From the NCBI GenBank assembly GCA_036971615.1, contig JAYKKR010000022.1, positions 186,001 through 250,000 on the forward strand: a stretch of 64,000 nucleotides of DNA. The letters run 5' to 3'. The position numbers were made by a program, and so were the translations under genes. The stretch is from Amyloporia xantha (lineage: Eukaryota; Basidiomycota; Agaricomycetes; Polyporales; Adustoporiaceae). The notes below the pieces were generated by a model. The model did no database searches, was not told the origin of the DNA, and saw only the letters and a program-made list of their open reading frames with translations. This document shows, one piece after another, positions 33,723 to 55,219 of the stretch (the stretch's first letter is position 1; each line of letters starts with the position of its first letter).

Positions 33723-34952
33723 ATGCAGTTACCGAGAATATGCTCCGTGGCGTGTACGAAGAATAGAGCTCACCTTGTATGTATTATAGCAATTAAGGAG
33801 GATTATATGCAGATTTTATGAATCTCTGTATGTACTCAACTGACAATCTATGATCATTATGGCTACGGGACAGGATGAGGTAAAAGAAGTGTTATTTAGT
33901 TGAGATGTTTAAGTGTCAAGAAAGGATATGCCATGCATGCTACTTTATGTCCTGAACTTCAGCCGTGACGCTCACTTCAGTGATTATCCAATTCAGAACG
34001 GCTTATATTCTGGTCCTGATATTCTAGCTCTCTGTCGACAATTGGCAAGTGTATCCTTCCATTGTGGCAGCTGCGCACGGGAGGATGAGTCTGGCAGTCG
34101 TGTATGAGTATTTGCAGTATAATATGCATCTCAGATCATTGATAGGATGCACCTTGGCGTCATAAGTAGTGAGGTGTAGACAGCTCAGCTGTTCAAGATC
34201 ATGATACTATATATAGTAATGCGCCTTCCCATTTTAGGTATGTCCTCCGATCGTCTTCTTCCTGTGATTTAAGTTATGTCAATCCGAGATTCTGTCGGTC
34301 GCTCACTCGCACAGGTATATAATGAAGAATCTCGCCGTTGAATGGACTGCCGCTCTTTCCCCCCAACTTCCACCTTCTCTCAGGCGAGTTGCAATTGCGC
34401 GTCTCATACATTCTGCGCCGGTGTGAACCGCCAGATAATCCATTACTGTCAACACGTCAATGACCTCAATTGTTCTGTAGGTCATAAATCTTCACAGTTG
34501 GACCACGCTTGCAGAGACGGTAACCTACACCCTCCTACACCCAGACGGTACGCACTCGCTTGACAAGACCGCAGGAACTAATTTGCAGGGCGAGTGGGGA
34601 TGAGCGGCTAATTTTAATTAAAGGGGCACGTGGGGTGGTCGGTCGATGTTGGCTGGAGTGATCGAGAGCTGAGCTGGCCGTCGTCACCATCTTCCCCTTC
34701 TCTCTTCACGGCCTTATTCTGTAGGGACGCTGGCTGTCCTCCAGCCCTGGACCGTCGATGTGCTGACCGCCGTCCGCCGTTGCTATCTCAATCGTGCGCG
34801 CGTGCGCAGGAGGACATCAGAACAGCGCTCCATCACCTTCTGACGCCCGTCCTGTACACTCAGTCAGCCTTCGTCACTCTCTTCCTCCTGACGACTCGAC
34901 TCACCCTCCAGCACATCTAGAGTCTCGCTCATACATTTCGATAGCCCGGGCA
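33723..34952. other. Intergenic region before the PH-domain gene
   Basis: About 1.2 kb. The first part is AT-rich and should hold the SDR 3' end; the second part contains direct repeat copy 2 and the PH-gene promoter. No gene is supported. Confidence 0.5.
34348..34817. repeat. Direct repeat, copy 2
   Basis: Second copy of the segment at 31690-32348, in the same orientation and also upstream of a plus-strand gene. Compared with copy 1 it has about 270 bp more between the first and second homologous blocks and lacks about 460 bp between the second and third. Confidence 0.75.
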
Positions 34953-37900
34953 ATGGCCTCCCGCCCGATGTCCCCAGGCCTCTTCGCGCGGCCCTCCCTC
35001 TTCTCGTCCCAGGAGGATAAGCCGCAGTCTGAGACATCCGCATCCCAACGCTCGCGCACGTCGTCCCTCCCGCCCGCATCCCCTTTCGGAGACCCATTCA
35101 CTGCCCATCCCTCCGGCTCTTCGTCCTTCGTTACCTATGATCCTCCTTCGACGGCGCCCCACTCGCCCCCCACGCTCGCATCGCTCCCGAAGCGCGCGCG
35201 GGGCTCTATCCTCCTCGCCGCCTCTTCTCTTTCGTTTTCTCGCCCATCTCTTTCTCTCAAACCCCGTGCACGCCCCTCTTCCTCTTCCGCCAGTACACCA
35301 ACAGCGAAGAAGGGCTCTACGCCGGCTAACACCACCCCGTTCATGTTCTCGGAAGTCATCGAGATTGCGGCGGCTCCGCCTCCGCCGTCAGCGGAGGACG
35401 ACGATGCAGAACGTGAGCGTCTTCGCGACGCTGCCGCCCAGTCTATAGGGCTTGACCCCGTTCTTCTCGAGGAGCGCTCGCTTTCGCTGCACTCTCTTCC
35501 CTCGGAGGAAGTGGGGGACGAGGCCGCTGATCCTCCAACTCGCGCGACCACCCCCACCCAGACCCCGGCGCCAGCGCTCCCGCCGTTCCCTGCGACGCAC
35601 GCGGCCCTTGAGCCTTTCATAGCCCTGTCTGCTCGTGTCCCGAAGCACACGCCTCCGCCGTCGCTCTCACTCCTGAAGCTCGCCCTCGCACGGCAGTGGA
35701 AGATTCGTCTGCTTCTTCTTACCTCTGCACCTGCGCCACCGCCCTACCCTTCTTTCTCTCACTCCTCACAGACTACGCATACCGTTCACTTGCACATCTT
35801 CAAGAGCTCCGCGCCTGGACCGGAGGAGCGCGAGATGGAGCGGATGGAGATCAGCGCGGAGAGCAGGGTTTTCGTCGTAGAGGAAGAAGTTGCTGGTCGC
35901 AGAGGCGTCGTGAAGGTCGACAGTGGTGGCGGCGCTGTGAGCCATGGTATCATCGGTCACAGCAGCGGCAGCGGTGCGAATGGACTGAACGGACACGGAC
36001 ATGGAAACGGGAAAGGGAAGGCGGCGGATCGTGAGATGGCACTGCATATTAGCGATCCTGTCGAGGCGCAGGCGTGGATCACGGCTATCAAGCAGGCTGT
36101 TCTTAGCCAGCGGTACGTCCATTGTCCCACTTCCCTCTTTCATCTCTCATACATCTTATTCTTATTTATTATTCATACTGACAAATTCACTTGTCCCCAG
36201 ATCGGTCCGCGCCGGTCTTGGTTCCATGTCGCCTTCTCCGCCGCCCGGACCCTCCCCCCGCGGTGACCTCGACGTCATGCTTTCCATGCGTGCACAGGGG
36301 ATGCTCATCTCGCCCTCGCCCACGGGGAGCGTCTTCCCCCCTTACGATCTCCCTCCTTCGTCTTCACCTATACCGTCGAGCGCCTCACAGCGTTCGTCCT
36401 CGATTACGCGATCTCCTAACACCCCAAGCACGCGGGTATCGAGTGCTTCCAGTGCAGTGTCAGCGCTACGCGGCCTGTTTTCTGGCTCGTCTTCGGCCTC
36501 GAAAGAGGGGACGAATGGGGGGATAGGGATAGGTTCACGTCCTCGATCACCCTCGACTGCATCGACAGCGGCAGGAAGCGGATACGGAGACGAGGATGAG
36601 AATGGTTACGGCGAACCGGAGGAGTCTTTCGGCCGTGCTGGTACGAACCTCCTGAGCATGCTCCGCTCGAACAGCATTACGAGCACGAGTAGAGACGAGC
36701 GTCCAACCTCCCCCGCTACGCTGTCGATGGCCCCTCTGTCGTCGTCTACGCCCTCGACGCCTCGGTTGACGGAACAGCCCATCCTCCCGCTCGTGCATGT
36801 GCAGGCAATGCCCAGCGCCCAGGCGCATCTGGATCGGAAGATCCTCCAGGACGAAGACATGGTCCTCGTTGAGGCACACAGCAGTGGGAGCAGCACCCCC
36901 ACAGCGGACGCCGCCGCTGGGTTCTTTCGGGGGCGGCATCCTCTCGCGATGACCATGGCTGCCTCGACCATGCTAGGTGCGGGGTCGCCCACGCCTTCGC
37001 TGCACCCACCGCCGAGGAGACGGGCATGGACGGCGAGCGGCGGAGTCCCCGCAGGCCCCCGTGCGCGCCCGGAGAGTGCTTATGCCTATATACATGCGAA
37101 CGCGAGCACGGCAGACAGCTTTGGGCTCAGGCAGGCGGCGGGTTCAGGTCAGGGTTCGAGCAGTAGCGTCGGTACAGGGCTAGGGAGCAGCTTTCTGTTC
37201 AGCGCGACGCCTCCGGCGGAGGGACGACCACGAACGTCAGTATCGTCTCTGTCGTCGTATGGTTCGGGCGAGCCACGACTGTCGGCTGAGGCTGGTGCCA
37301 ATGGGAACGGCACGTTGAATTCGAAGCGGTGGTCCCGGCAGAGCGCGCTCGCGCGCAGGCTCACGCCGCCCGACGGCGCGCTTCCCGCCGTTCCTGCGGC
37401 GTCTGGTTCTCCTGGGAGCTTCCGCTCGTCGATGCAGCGGCACCCGTATGCAGCGGAGGGCAGTGGGAGTAGCGGAGGGGCGAGCAGGCCCCAGTCTATG
37501 CAGGGCAGCCCGCAGAGCTTCATTTTGAATTTGCGTGATTACTCGAAGCGCGCGTCGAGCTCATCCGCGAGGAGCGTGAGTAGCGTGAGTACGAGCCAGT
37601 CGCGCGCAACGAATGGGAATAGTATTGGTGGAGGTGGTAATGGGAGCCTCTTGGGCCATCATCGACCGCGATCTTCCCATCGTGCGTCGATGCCCCCGCC
37701 GCAGCGTCCTGCTCCGGTCACAGCACTCCCACCTACGCCGGCTGAAGAGATGTCTACACGGCCGAAGACACCGAATTCTGCCCCTGCGAATAAGACGTCC
37801 TTCCGAGAGTCGCTTTCGCTGCGCACGAATCGGCTCTCGCTGTCCCCTCCCAGTCTCCCACCGTCCTCTGTCCTTCCGCCTCGTCCTGATGAGCCCTTAT

Positions 37901-38493
37901 CCGCGCTCCGAACACACCGCCGCAGCTTGAGCAATGGCAGCCCCAACCTCACACCTATTCCTGCATCTCCCACGCCCCTCAATCCTCCTTATCCCCCGCC
38001 CAGCGGGCCTCTGCCTCCGACACCAGAGGTGCAGCCCACATCCCGCTCGACTTCCATAAAACAGCGTCTCCGCATGCTCAGCGCGCCCGTGCCACCTTCC
38101 ATGCCGACACCGCTGCACCCGCCGTCGCCCGTCCCGTCGACGATCAACCCTTACTCCGTCCCTTCAACCCCTATCGGCGAGCCGATCACCATATTCCAAA
38201 ACGACCCCACGTTCCTCTATACTGCACCCCAGACCCTTCCCCCGCCACGGAATGCTGCGACGCCTCCGACGCCGGAACCTTCGCCAGAGTGGCCGGGCCT
38301 CACGTCGCTGTCGCCACCACCTCGGCGGGGCTCACGGCGAATCTCTGTGCAGGAACGACAAAGGGATAGCACAGACGGGAGTCTTGACCCGCGACCATCC
38401 ACGGGAGACACCGCAGGTTCGGAAGTCAACCCAGTTCGCTTGTCGATTTCGCTTTCTCCTCCCACTTCCGCCGTATCTTTAGTCCAGGTGTGA
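34953..38493 (+). CDS. PH-domain, Ser/Pro-rich fungal protein
   Basis: A protein of about 1150 residues, mostly disordered. It starts MASRPMSPGLFARPSLF; earlier in-frame ATG codons exist but fall in the repeat-derived leader, so 34953 is preferred. A PH-like fold is suggested near residues 240-385: LLKLALARQWKIRLLLL, THTVHLHIFKSS, ESRVFVVEEEV and the closing helix DPVEAQAWITAIKQAVLSQR. One intron of about 85 bp (about 36113-36199) follows that helix. The rest is Ser, Pro, Thr and Arg rich with many SP/TP sites, such as SPPPGPSPRGD, suggesting phosphorylation and SH3 binding. Likely a membrane-associated scaffold; no catalytic motif is seen. The real degree of conservation outside the PH part is unknown. 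Confidence 0.8.
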
Positions 38494-38668
38494 TTGCTTT
38501 CATTTGTCGGATATATACATTTATGCTTGGGTTTCTTGTCGTCTGCATTCTATTTCTTTTCAGGCATATATATGCAAGTGTACTGTACCATCATTCCACT
38601 GATATTACAATCATCATTATTCATACCAATACATCAGAGCAATGCGACGAAACAACTACAGTCCAAGA

Positions 38669-47439
<8,771 letters not shown>

Positions 47440-48236
47440 CGTGGTCGCTGGTAAAGAAGCGCTTCCTGTGCGCTTACCAAGAGTTGTAAGGTTCGCGTTG
47501 AGCGTCTGTCGGGAGTGGGACGTGGCGGCGACAATTGTATCGGAGATTCAAAATGTGGCACATAGATCTAAGATCTCGATACCACTGAAGACTAGCGCTT
47601 TATGCTATCCTTCGGCGGGCCTTTGACGACGTCCAAGTATGACCAGCATGTGAAGGGCGACAAATGCAAGTGACAAGGCTTAGGACTTTGGACCGCGAGC
47701 ACATATATAGAAAGCCGACTGCGTTAGACACTTGCGTATGGATGCCCTAATCCTCTCTCCATTGCGTCGATAGGAATGGCATCGATACTAGACTGAAATT
47801 TCACTGAGTGATAGCGTGTCGTACAGCCCGGGCTAGTAGAATATGGTCGCCTGAAACTTGGAAAAGTAAGGCATATATATGTAATCACTAGCCAGTAAGA
47901 ACGACAGCTTTTCATATGCCGAAGATTGATGAAGTCAAGCTGGCGCTGACTGTGTAGGACTAAACAACGTTATTTGAATGACAGATGAAGCATGTAGATC
48001 AGAAATGCCGAGATTACTATGTGGATCTGAAAGTGACTATCAGGTAAGGACTGTCCTATTTCCTATGTAGCCAAGCAGGCGAGGTGTAACGCATCAAGTA
48101 CGCAGTACGTACTGAAGCATCGGTCGAATTATCCTGCAATAAAACAGTGCCCTGTAGATAATGGCAGCCAGAGGACCGAGAAACATAGCGCAACAAGTGG
48201 GGAGCGAGAAGAGCTACGGGCAGCGACCAAGAGGCG
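47440..48236. other. Spacer between PRP8 start and the seven-helix gene
   Basis: About 800 bp holding the PRP8 promoter. AT-rich near 47880-48130. No coding frame is supported. Confidence 0.5.
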
Positions 48237-49457
48237 TTACACTATGAGAACGTGTTTCGAGACCATGGCTGCATCGTTGACGGAGTGCTCTGCTTTCGAC
48301 TCGGACGCGTCGGGGAAGGCCACGCCAACGACATCGTCTTGAATGATACCGTCGCCCGTCGGATCGGAGATGCCAGAAGAGTTGCGCGCAGCGGCGAACT
48401 GAACAGTAGAGTTCACAGTGCCAGTGTCCCTTACCCATGCGCGACCTGTAACGACACGCATGATGATCATTTGAGGAGAGATCACCTGTCATTGAAACAA
48501 TTCAGCCTTTCTAGGTCAGAAAGCGGACATAGCATGGTGACGCATACCGTGAACATCGCAAAGAATGCGAGAAAGAGAGCATCTAAATCGTACTGGAGGC
48601 CATACGTGATCAAGAAAACCAAACTTGAGATGGTGTATGGGAGGGCCGATTCAATGATAATGGTGACTGCATTGGTGTAAACATGCGGCGCCTCATCTCC
48701 AAGCTGTCCTCCAATACGCTTGGCGTAGAAGAGAAGCCGAGCACAAATGAGGCAAGTGGCAATGACATTGATACTGACTGATGTAGTGTTGTACGCCAGG
48801 ACCATCGTTGAGGCCAGGCCTGCGAAGTAGTTTCCGTTCGGCACACCAGATAGATAAAGAGAGGTGATGGCGAGGGCTATTAATCACGTCAGTATCATCG
48901 CAGTACGCAAAAGGTCCTGACTTATACCTAGCGAGGCAACCCAGAGGATACAAGGAAAGAATGCGATATATAACTTATTCTATACCACAAAGCAGCGATA
49001 AATCTACAAGGGGTGAGAAGTCGCCGATGAGGCCGGCAGCGGTTCGATCTCACCATGAGTCCGTCGGCCAGTAGATTAAGTGAATAGCTGGCAGTGGTTC
49101 CCATCGTTTCATACCACACCGAAGAATAATCGCCGATGTATGCAGTCGCACCTCCGGGATAGTTGGGGTTCTTGATCCATATCTCTTCACCGAAAGCCGT
49201 GTCTACGGCGAGGTTAATTGCGGAAAGGCATAGTAATGCGCTGCTGAAGAACATGAAGAATATATCGGAACGAGTTCGCCTACGCTTAGGCTGTAGTAAC
49301 ACGCGCATTGTCGAATAGTAGAACATTATCTCAATACCTGATACGCAGAATCATGTGGTCAGCCCCGCAAGCCCAAGTGCAAAGAGATCACCTCACCGTA
49401 CAAAATTGCGTTGAATACGTTTCCCACATAGAACGAGGTTTGAAAAAGACTCGACAT
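48237..49457 (-). CDS. Seven-helix membrane protein, mushroom-expanded family
   Basis: A hypothetical integral membrane protein of a type common in Agaricomycetes. It starts MSSLFQTSFYVGNVFNAILY at 49457, followed after an intron by IEIMFYYSTMRVLL. Hydrophobic segments follow: IFFMFFSSALLCLSAINLAV, then the outer loop WIKNPNYPGG, LNLLADGLM, a helix ending CILWVASLA, TSVSINVIATCLICARLLF, ALPYTISSLVFLITYGL and ALFLAFFAMFTVCVTMLCPL. The last exon, VISPQMIIMRVVTGRAWV, closes helix seven. The short polar tail is acidic. The ADGL/R and IIMRV.GRAW motifs are typical of this uncharacterised family. No ligand or signalling partner can be assigned. It is divergent from the F-box-like gene. Confidence 0.8.
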
Positions 49458-50362
49458 CTTCCAACGGAGACGAGACTATCCTCAGCAGTGATGGTTCACA
49501 CAGAGCGAGTCTCAAAATAAAGGTATCCTGCGGTCAAGTTATATATGAAAGCTTTGCTTCGACATGGGATGGGACACAAGACCTTCTCATCATCAAGCAC
49601 AGCATATGCTCAGTGTTCCCCGTCAAAATGTCGACTGAACGAAGGTCTCGTCCATTCAAGTCCGCAGCCTGAGGATTCGGATAAGCTGATCATCTCTGCG
49701 GGCTATGCCAACTACACGTCCACGCTGTCAATGCGGAGATTTACTTTGGTCATATAGCCTGCTGCTGTGTTGATGGAAGCTTGACGACGACTCGGACGTG
49801 CGATGATTCATGCACACATGCCCGAGTCAATGGGAAACGTGTCTCCCATTCCCTATAGTGCATAAAGCGTATCGAGAGAACAGGCCGCTTCAGGGAAAAG
49901 AAGTGACTGTTAATGAAATCAAGAATCACAAGTGCAAGTTGCTTATCGCTCACCTCAAACTCGTCGAAAAGGCCTAGGGACTCGACTTACGACTACACAT
50001 GTTCAAAAGAATCATAGAGCACTCATCTCAAACTTTTCAGTGGTTCAAACCTGTGTCTTCATGACTGATCCGAAGGTATTCCCGAGTCGTGGTCTATAAC
50101 TTTTTGTGATCATGAAAGTACTAGTCTTCACAGGCTATCACTGTGAGCTAACACGTTAGACGCGCGACCCGGTCCTTGCGCGTCTGTCCGGATAGCGAAC
50201 AACAACCGGCCCCGGCATTGCAAGCTGTGGTCACAGGAAGTCCGACTGTCAACATTGGTGTATGTCTCGTCGTAATAACGTTCGCGCTGTCCTCTCAGCT
50301 CATTGGTGTGTTATTCACATTATCGCAGACAAAATCTTCCGGAAAGTGCTCTCTCCAGTGCC
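49458..50362. other. Divergent intergenic region
   Basis: About 900 bp between the start codons of the seven-helix and F-box-like genes. Contains only short chance frames. Confidence 0.5.
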
Positions 50363-52084
50363 ATGCTCATAGCGCGACAGCGACAACGCATCGAAAATAG
50401 GATTGCTGAGCTCTACCAGCTAATAGCACAGCAAAAATCTCAACTGAACACACTCACCGCCATCTCTGTCCTTCCCCCGGAGGTCCTTGCAGAGATCTTT
50501 ATCTACTCTGCGCAAGACGACGCCGTACCCTATCCAAGCGGGCTTAGCCACTACCATTTGCGCAAGGTCTCGCACATATGCAGACATTGGCGTGAAGTGG
50601 CTTTGGCATGTCCAGCGCTCTGGAGTGGACTCAATGTCACACCACGTGTAGAATGGATTGCCCTGATGCTGCAGCGCTCGAAGCAAGCCCCCCTTCGAGT
50701 CAACATCAACTGGGCCCCCGGGCGAGCTACCGACATGGAGCGGACTTGTGAGATGGTACTCAAAGAGTCTCACCGTATCCAAAGCCTTCGCATTCGAGTC
50801 CCTGCATTGCCTCTAGAGAAATTGTTGCAGCAAATGGAGGGACCAATCCCCCTTCTCGAGACGTTGACGGTGATCAATACGGATTTGCATGGTCCTCAGG
50901 TAGAAGCCTCGGATTGCGCATTATCAACCCTCATCCAGTCTAATTTCACGCCGCGCCTGCGTCGCCTCGAGATAACCCAGCTGTCGATCCACTGGAATGT
51001 TCTGACTTCTGCGACACTGAAACATCTGAAGGTCTCGAGTGGCTCACATCAAGCGCGGGTAGATCTGACGGATCTCCTCAATGTATTGGAGGGGCTCCCG
51101 ATTTTAGAAACCATCGATCTTGAAGGTGTTGTCTCGCCAGTGCCTGCGCATATGAGAGTGGATCACCTGCCTGTCAGGATGTTCACCTTACCTCGCTTGC
51201 GCTCAGTACGCATCGTTGCGACTACCAAAGATTGTCTAAATATCCTTTGCCACTTGTCTCTCCCAGTGCTCTCGTCCGTCAACTTGGATTGCTCTGGCAA
51301 TAAGGACGGAGTAGCAGTAGATCTTGCTCTGTGTCTTGCGGACAAGATGTCGACGATGGCGGAAGTCCGTGGTCTCTATCTAGACGAAGTCGTAGACGGT
51401 TTGACCCGCATATGCGGGTACGACAGCGCATCATTACCATTCGGTACCGTGAAGCACGGATCTGAAGTTTTTACTCCTAGAGTCGATATCACGGTCCGCG
51501 CCGTGTGGCGGCCCCCATTGCCACTAGCCACTATTTGCAACCACCTTCCGCTGTCAGGCGTGCGCTCCGTGCAAGCGATGGGCGTGCGCTTTGCATCAAA
51601 GCAGGCTTGGCTTGAGGCTTTTGGCAACCTCAAGAACCTGAGAGTACTCGATGTATACGGTGCCTCGGAGACCGAGTCGATCCTCGCGCTTCCATATGCA
51701 CTTCGGAACCGCAGATGCATCAAAGAGAAGACGACAGGTCGACCATCGAAGTATCGCTACTTCCTTCCAAATCTGCGTAACGTCAGGCTACGCAATGTGC
51801 GCTTTACTGACCGCGACAACTTCTTCGCCGACCGGGAACACAGCGCGTTTCTGGAGGCTCTGGTAGACTGCCTGATCGAACGCTATGAGTATGGCGCAGA
51901 AATCCACGAGCTGCAATTGGTGCAATGCATTCATCTAGATAAAGACGGTGTTGAGCGGCTGAAGGAGATTGTGGGGAGCGTATGGTGGGATGGAAAGGTT
52001 ATTGTTGATGAACCTGAGGAGGAGGAATGCTCAGAGGAAGAAAGTGACGAGGACTTTGAAGGTTACTCATATAACTTTTGGTGA
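50363..52084 (+). CDS. F-box-like / LRR-type protein
   Basis: Intronless frame. The chosen start gives MLIARQRQRIENRIAELYQL, a short coiled coil that commonly precedes the F-box in mushroom proteins; an in-frame ATG at 50303 would add 20 residues. The F-box reads SVLPPEVLAEIFIYSAQDD, then RKVSHICRHWREVALACPAL and WSGLNV. Regular Leu-rich strands follow (LETLTVINTDLHG, LKHLKVSS, LETIDLEGV, LRSVRI, LKNLRVLDVYGA), a degenerate LRR solenoid that would bind the substrate of an SCF ubiquitin ligase. The C-terminus is strongly acidic (EEEECSEEESDEDFEG). Such genes form large, fast-turnover families in Agaricomycetes. The substrate is unknown. Confidence 0.85.
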   Translation: MLIARQRQRIENRIAELYQLIAQQKSQLNTLTAISVLPPEVLAEIFIYSAQDDAVPYPSGLSHYHLRKVSHICRHWREVALACPALWSGLNVTPRVEWIALMLQRSKQAPLRVNINWAPGRATDMERTCEMVLKESHRIQSLRIRVPALPLEKLLQQMEGPIPLLETLTVINTDLHGPQVEASDCALSTLIQSNFTPRLRRLEITQLSIHWNVLTSATLKHLKVSSGSHQARVDLTDLLNVLEGLPILETIDLEGVVSPVPAHMRVDHLPVRMFTLPRLRSVRIVATTKDCLNILCHLSLPVLSSVNLDCSGNKDGVAVDLALCLADKMSTMAEVRGLYLDEVVDGLTRICGYDSASLPFGTVKHGSEVFTPRVDITVRAVWRPPLPLATICNHLPLSGVRSVQAMGVRFASKQAWLEAFGNLKNLRVLDVYGASETESILALPYALRNRRCIKEKTTGRPSKYRYFLPNLRNVRLRNVRFTDRDNFFADREHSAFLEALVDCLIERYEYGAEIHELQLVQCIHLDKDGVERLKEIVGSVWWDGKVIVDEPEEEECSEEESDEDFEGYSYNFW

Positions 52085-52627
52085 TCACCACAATACATTA
52101 CGCACAATGTGTGTATATTTCAGTGTTGTTCTTTTACCGTTGTACGGTCCTGCCAATGCTACGTAAAATATCAATCCTCATGGACTACAAAGTCCAGTGG
52201 CTTGATAAGGATGCGTTTGGCGTTACGTTGGAGCGGGATTGCAATTGCTTTTGACGGGTCTTCAATGAGAATTCTTGAAGACCGGGAGAAGGATTCGGAG
52301 GAGTATATAACAACTTGGGTGGCCCAGCTTCAAATTAATATTGTCCCTGTGATTTCCCGGAGATAAAACTTGATAAAAATGAGGCCTCTCACATATTGCC
52401 TGTATTTCATTTGGGAAGACGACCAGTACTGTCTTAGTTAGTGGATATTTTCTGTCAAGACCTGCGTGCGCAGTTCACCTATTCTGAATTCAAATTTGGC
52501 TGGTCAATCACGTGCAAGACGCGTCGCGACGCGAGCCTTTTAGAGCTTTGCCCCTGACTTCCTTCTCGTCGCTTCATCGTCTATCACTCTCGAGCTTCGC
52601 CTCAGGTAGTCTAAACACTCCACTTCC
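52085..52627. other. Intergenic spacer
   Basis: About 540 bp between two plus-strand genes. The pyrimidine-rich stretch at 52556-52600 probably marks the promoter or 5' leader of the SAP gene. No gene is seen. Confidence 0.5.
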
Positions 52628-55219
52628 ATGGCTGAAAACTCTACGACTGCATCATTCTCCCCTGCGGACCTCTCTAAGCTAACTGTGTCTCAGCTAAAGG
52701 CTCTGTGCAAGGAGCGTAAAATTACGGGATACTCCAAACTTGGTAAAACTGCTCTCATTGATAAACTTTCACCTGTGGAAAGCCTTGCAAGTTGTGATGA
52801 CCGTGCAGCTCTGAAATCTGGGACCACCGGGCGAAGTGCGGATAGCACAATCCTTGGCGGTGTCTCGACGACTCAGACCCAGTCGCGCAATGTCGTCTCT
52901 AAGGCTTCTATTAGTAAGGCACCTCAAACAACAGATAGGAACACAAAGTTACGGCCCCAAAAATCCAAGAAGGCCGTCTTATCCGCATTCCCTGCTAACA
53001 GTGTACCTCTTACCGCAGTCTCAGGAGACGGGATATCGTCAACCCTGACAACCCACATTGACCACGCGCTCATACCGCCGCCTGTAGATCACACAATCCT
53101 GCAATCCGGTTCTACGACTTCATCTAGAAAACAATCGTCCAGTGAATGTATGCGCCCCCGTGTGGTAACAATAACGGACACTTTGCCTGGCGCTTTGGCT
53201 ACCAAAAACCCGCCGGGTATTGCAGAGTTAAACATCGCTTTCCCTGGCATTCTGACCGCAGTAAATCCATTGAACATCAAGCCGACAACTGCGGTAGGGA
53301 TAAAGCGAGCACACGAAGATACAGCTGCTACATCGAAGAAGCGAAAGATCCAGCAAACAGATTTGTCTTCTAAGTCACCCGCACTTTCAAAGGTGTCCGC
53401 ATACAAGCAAATATCCAAAAATCGAGCTCACCCAGTCTCTCGTCCAGTGTCTACAATAACTTCAAACCTACAGGTTTCTAAGGGTCGGACCCTGGCTACT
53501 GAGCAACCTCGTCCGACCGATGTTAATGTCTCTGGGAGGCGTTTCAAGAAGCTCTTGGTCACTAAACCTCCCAAACACAGTCCTGCGCATCTCTCCGGGA
53601 CTTCTATTCTACCATCTGTGGATAGGGCTAGTTCGAACGTTTCCACTACGGCAACCCAACAGCAAGAGGCCCAACAGAACCCGGTCATGTATCATCTGGA
53701 ATTTCCCCTTGCTCTCCCGCCTCCAGGGCTCGTCCCAATCACTCTTCCGCCATCCCTTTCCCAACGCAAGCGCGTGAATAATTGGGCAATTATTCTAAGT
53801 GGAGTCTCAGACGAACAACGGGCCCAATGCGCACTTGTGTCGCGTATGTTCCGCTATGCAGGTATATCTTCCCATTTCAACAAATTTCCGTATGAGAAGC
53901 ATCCCTTGAGTCTCGCTCCGTGGGCTAATGCTCTCGTTGTGCTCTAGTATACCTGTCTGCATCGCAAGATCTCGCACGGAATTATAGCGGGAGGCGTCTC
54001 ACACTGGATGTACTCCAGCGATACCCGCAAGCGATGACAAATATGTGGCCATACTTGCGCTTTCGACAAAAGGAGGTGGCTACACGACGGCATGCATATG
54101 AAAGTTCTTTCCTTGCCAATTTTTTCAGTAGCAAGCGACTTCTTACTCCGATCGCGGAACATCTATGGAGCAGCCCAGACAACGAGCGGCAAATCGTCGT
54201 CGTCCTCAGGTTTGTAATTTGTCTGACATCACCTGCTTTTTGAGTGTAATGCTCTGTCTGACTATCGTATTGCAGGTTTGTCCTGTCGAGGCTGTGGTCC
54301 GCGCTGTCTATTGGAACAGGTCAAGGTGATTCAGAAGTTGCCCCCTGGCTCGTTGTCGACGCGCAGGAAGTCATCAAGGACGAGATCTGGAGTATCACTG
54401 TTGTCACACAAGCTTCCTCAATGCCTCGTGTCCAGCCGCGGAATGAGGAAACATTCTATGTCCTGGAAGCCACATGCGAGGTCGTAGGAAGTTCGCCCAT
54501 GCCGGTGACCCAGTCCGCCACTGGTGACGATGAACATTTGAGCAGAGTTCTCGTGCGTGCCGACTGGTCAGCGTATATCTCCCAGCATCAACTTTCTTCA
54601 AACGATGCTTCGTCCCGCCTACCCCTCTTGCATTTGTTGAAATGGACAAACCATGAGGAATACGAGCGTGGGATTAGCCGGCTCTGGCTCAAACGAATCG
54701 CAGGGGAGGGTCCGCTGGGTATCACCAAACGTGTTGTGGCGGAGCGCTATGTTCTAGCTTGCATCGTGGCAAACAGGTAAGTAACTTCCCTATTACTCCC
54801 CTGCCGACATACTAACCTCCTGCTATGCAGCGTGAGTGGGGAGTGGAAGACAGCAGCACAGATGGCTCAGGACTTCGCCGGCCTTCCTGCCCGGATGAAC
54901 CCAGTGGACGGGCGATCCAAATCGCCTTCGGTCAACTTGTACCTTCCGGAGTGAGTACCGTCAATTGGTTTGGTTGTGGAAACTCCAGTGTATTTAAGAG
55001 GGTACCTTCCTTGCATACAGACACCATCATATCGAGAGCGTGCACTTTACAACGTCCAAAGGGAAACCGCTGCACGCGGCACTGGCGGTTGTCCAAACGC
55101 CTCATAGGGAATACTACATCTTGCGAGACAATGGCATGCAGGTTGGATGTGAAGAAGACGGTGTCGCCGAGGTATGGCAAGACGTACTAAAGTGCGATGC
55201 TCTGGGCTGTGAGAAGTAG
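52628..55219 (+). CDS. SAP-domain protein of unknown function
   Basis: The N-terminal SAP motif (about residues 10-48) is clear: FSPADLSKLTVSQLKALCKE then GYSKLGKTALIDKL. SAP folds bind AT-rich or scaffold DNA or RNA, suggesting a nuclear role. A disordered Ser/Thr/Lys-rich region follows, with a basic patch SKKRKIQQ that may be a nuclear signal. The C-terminal half is a compact, possibly enzymatic or structural domain I do not recognise: RVNNWAIILSGVSDEQRAQC, LTLDVLQRYPQAMTNMWPYL, IAEHLWSSPDNERQIVVVLR, WLVVDAQEVIKDEIWSI, YERGISRLWLKRIAGEGPLG. Introns at about 53863-53948, 54212-54277, 54778-54830 and 54951-55020 keep phase, giving FRYAVYLSASQDL across the first. Stop at 55217-55219. Convergent with the capping-protein gene. 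Confidence 0.8.
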
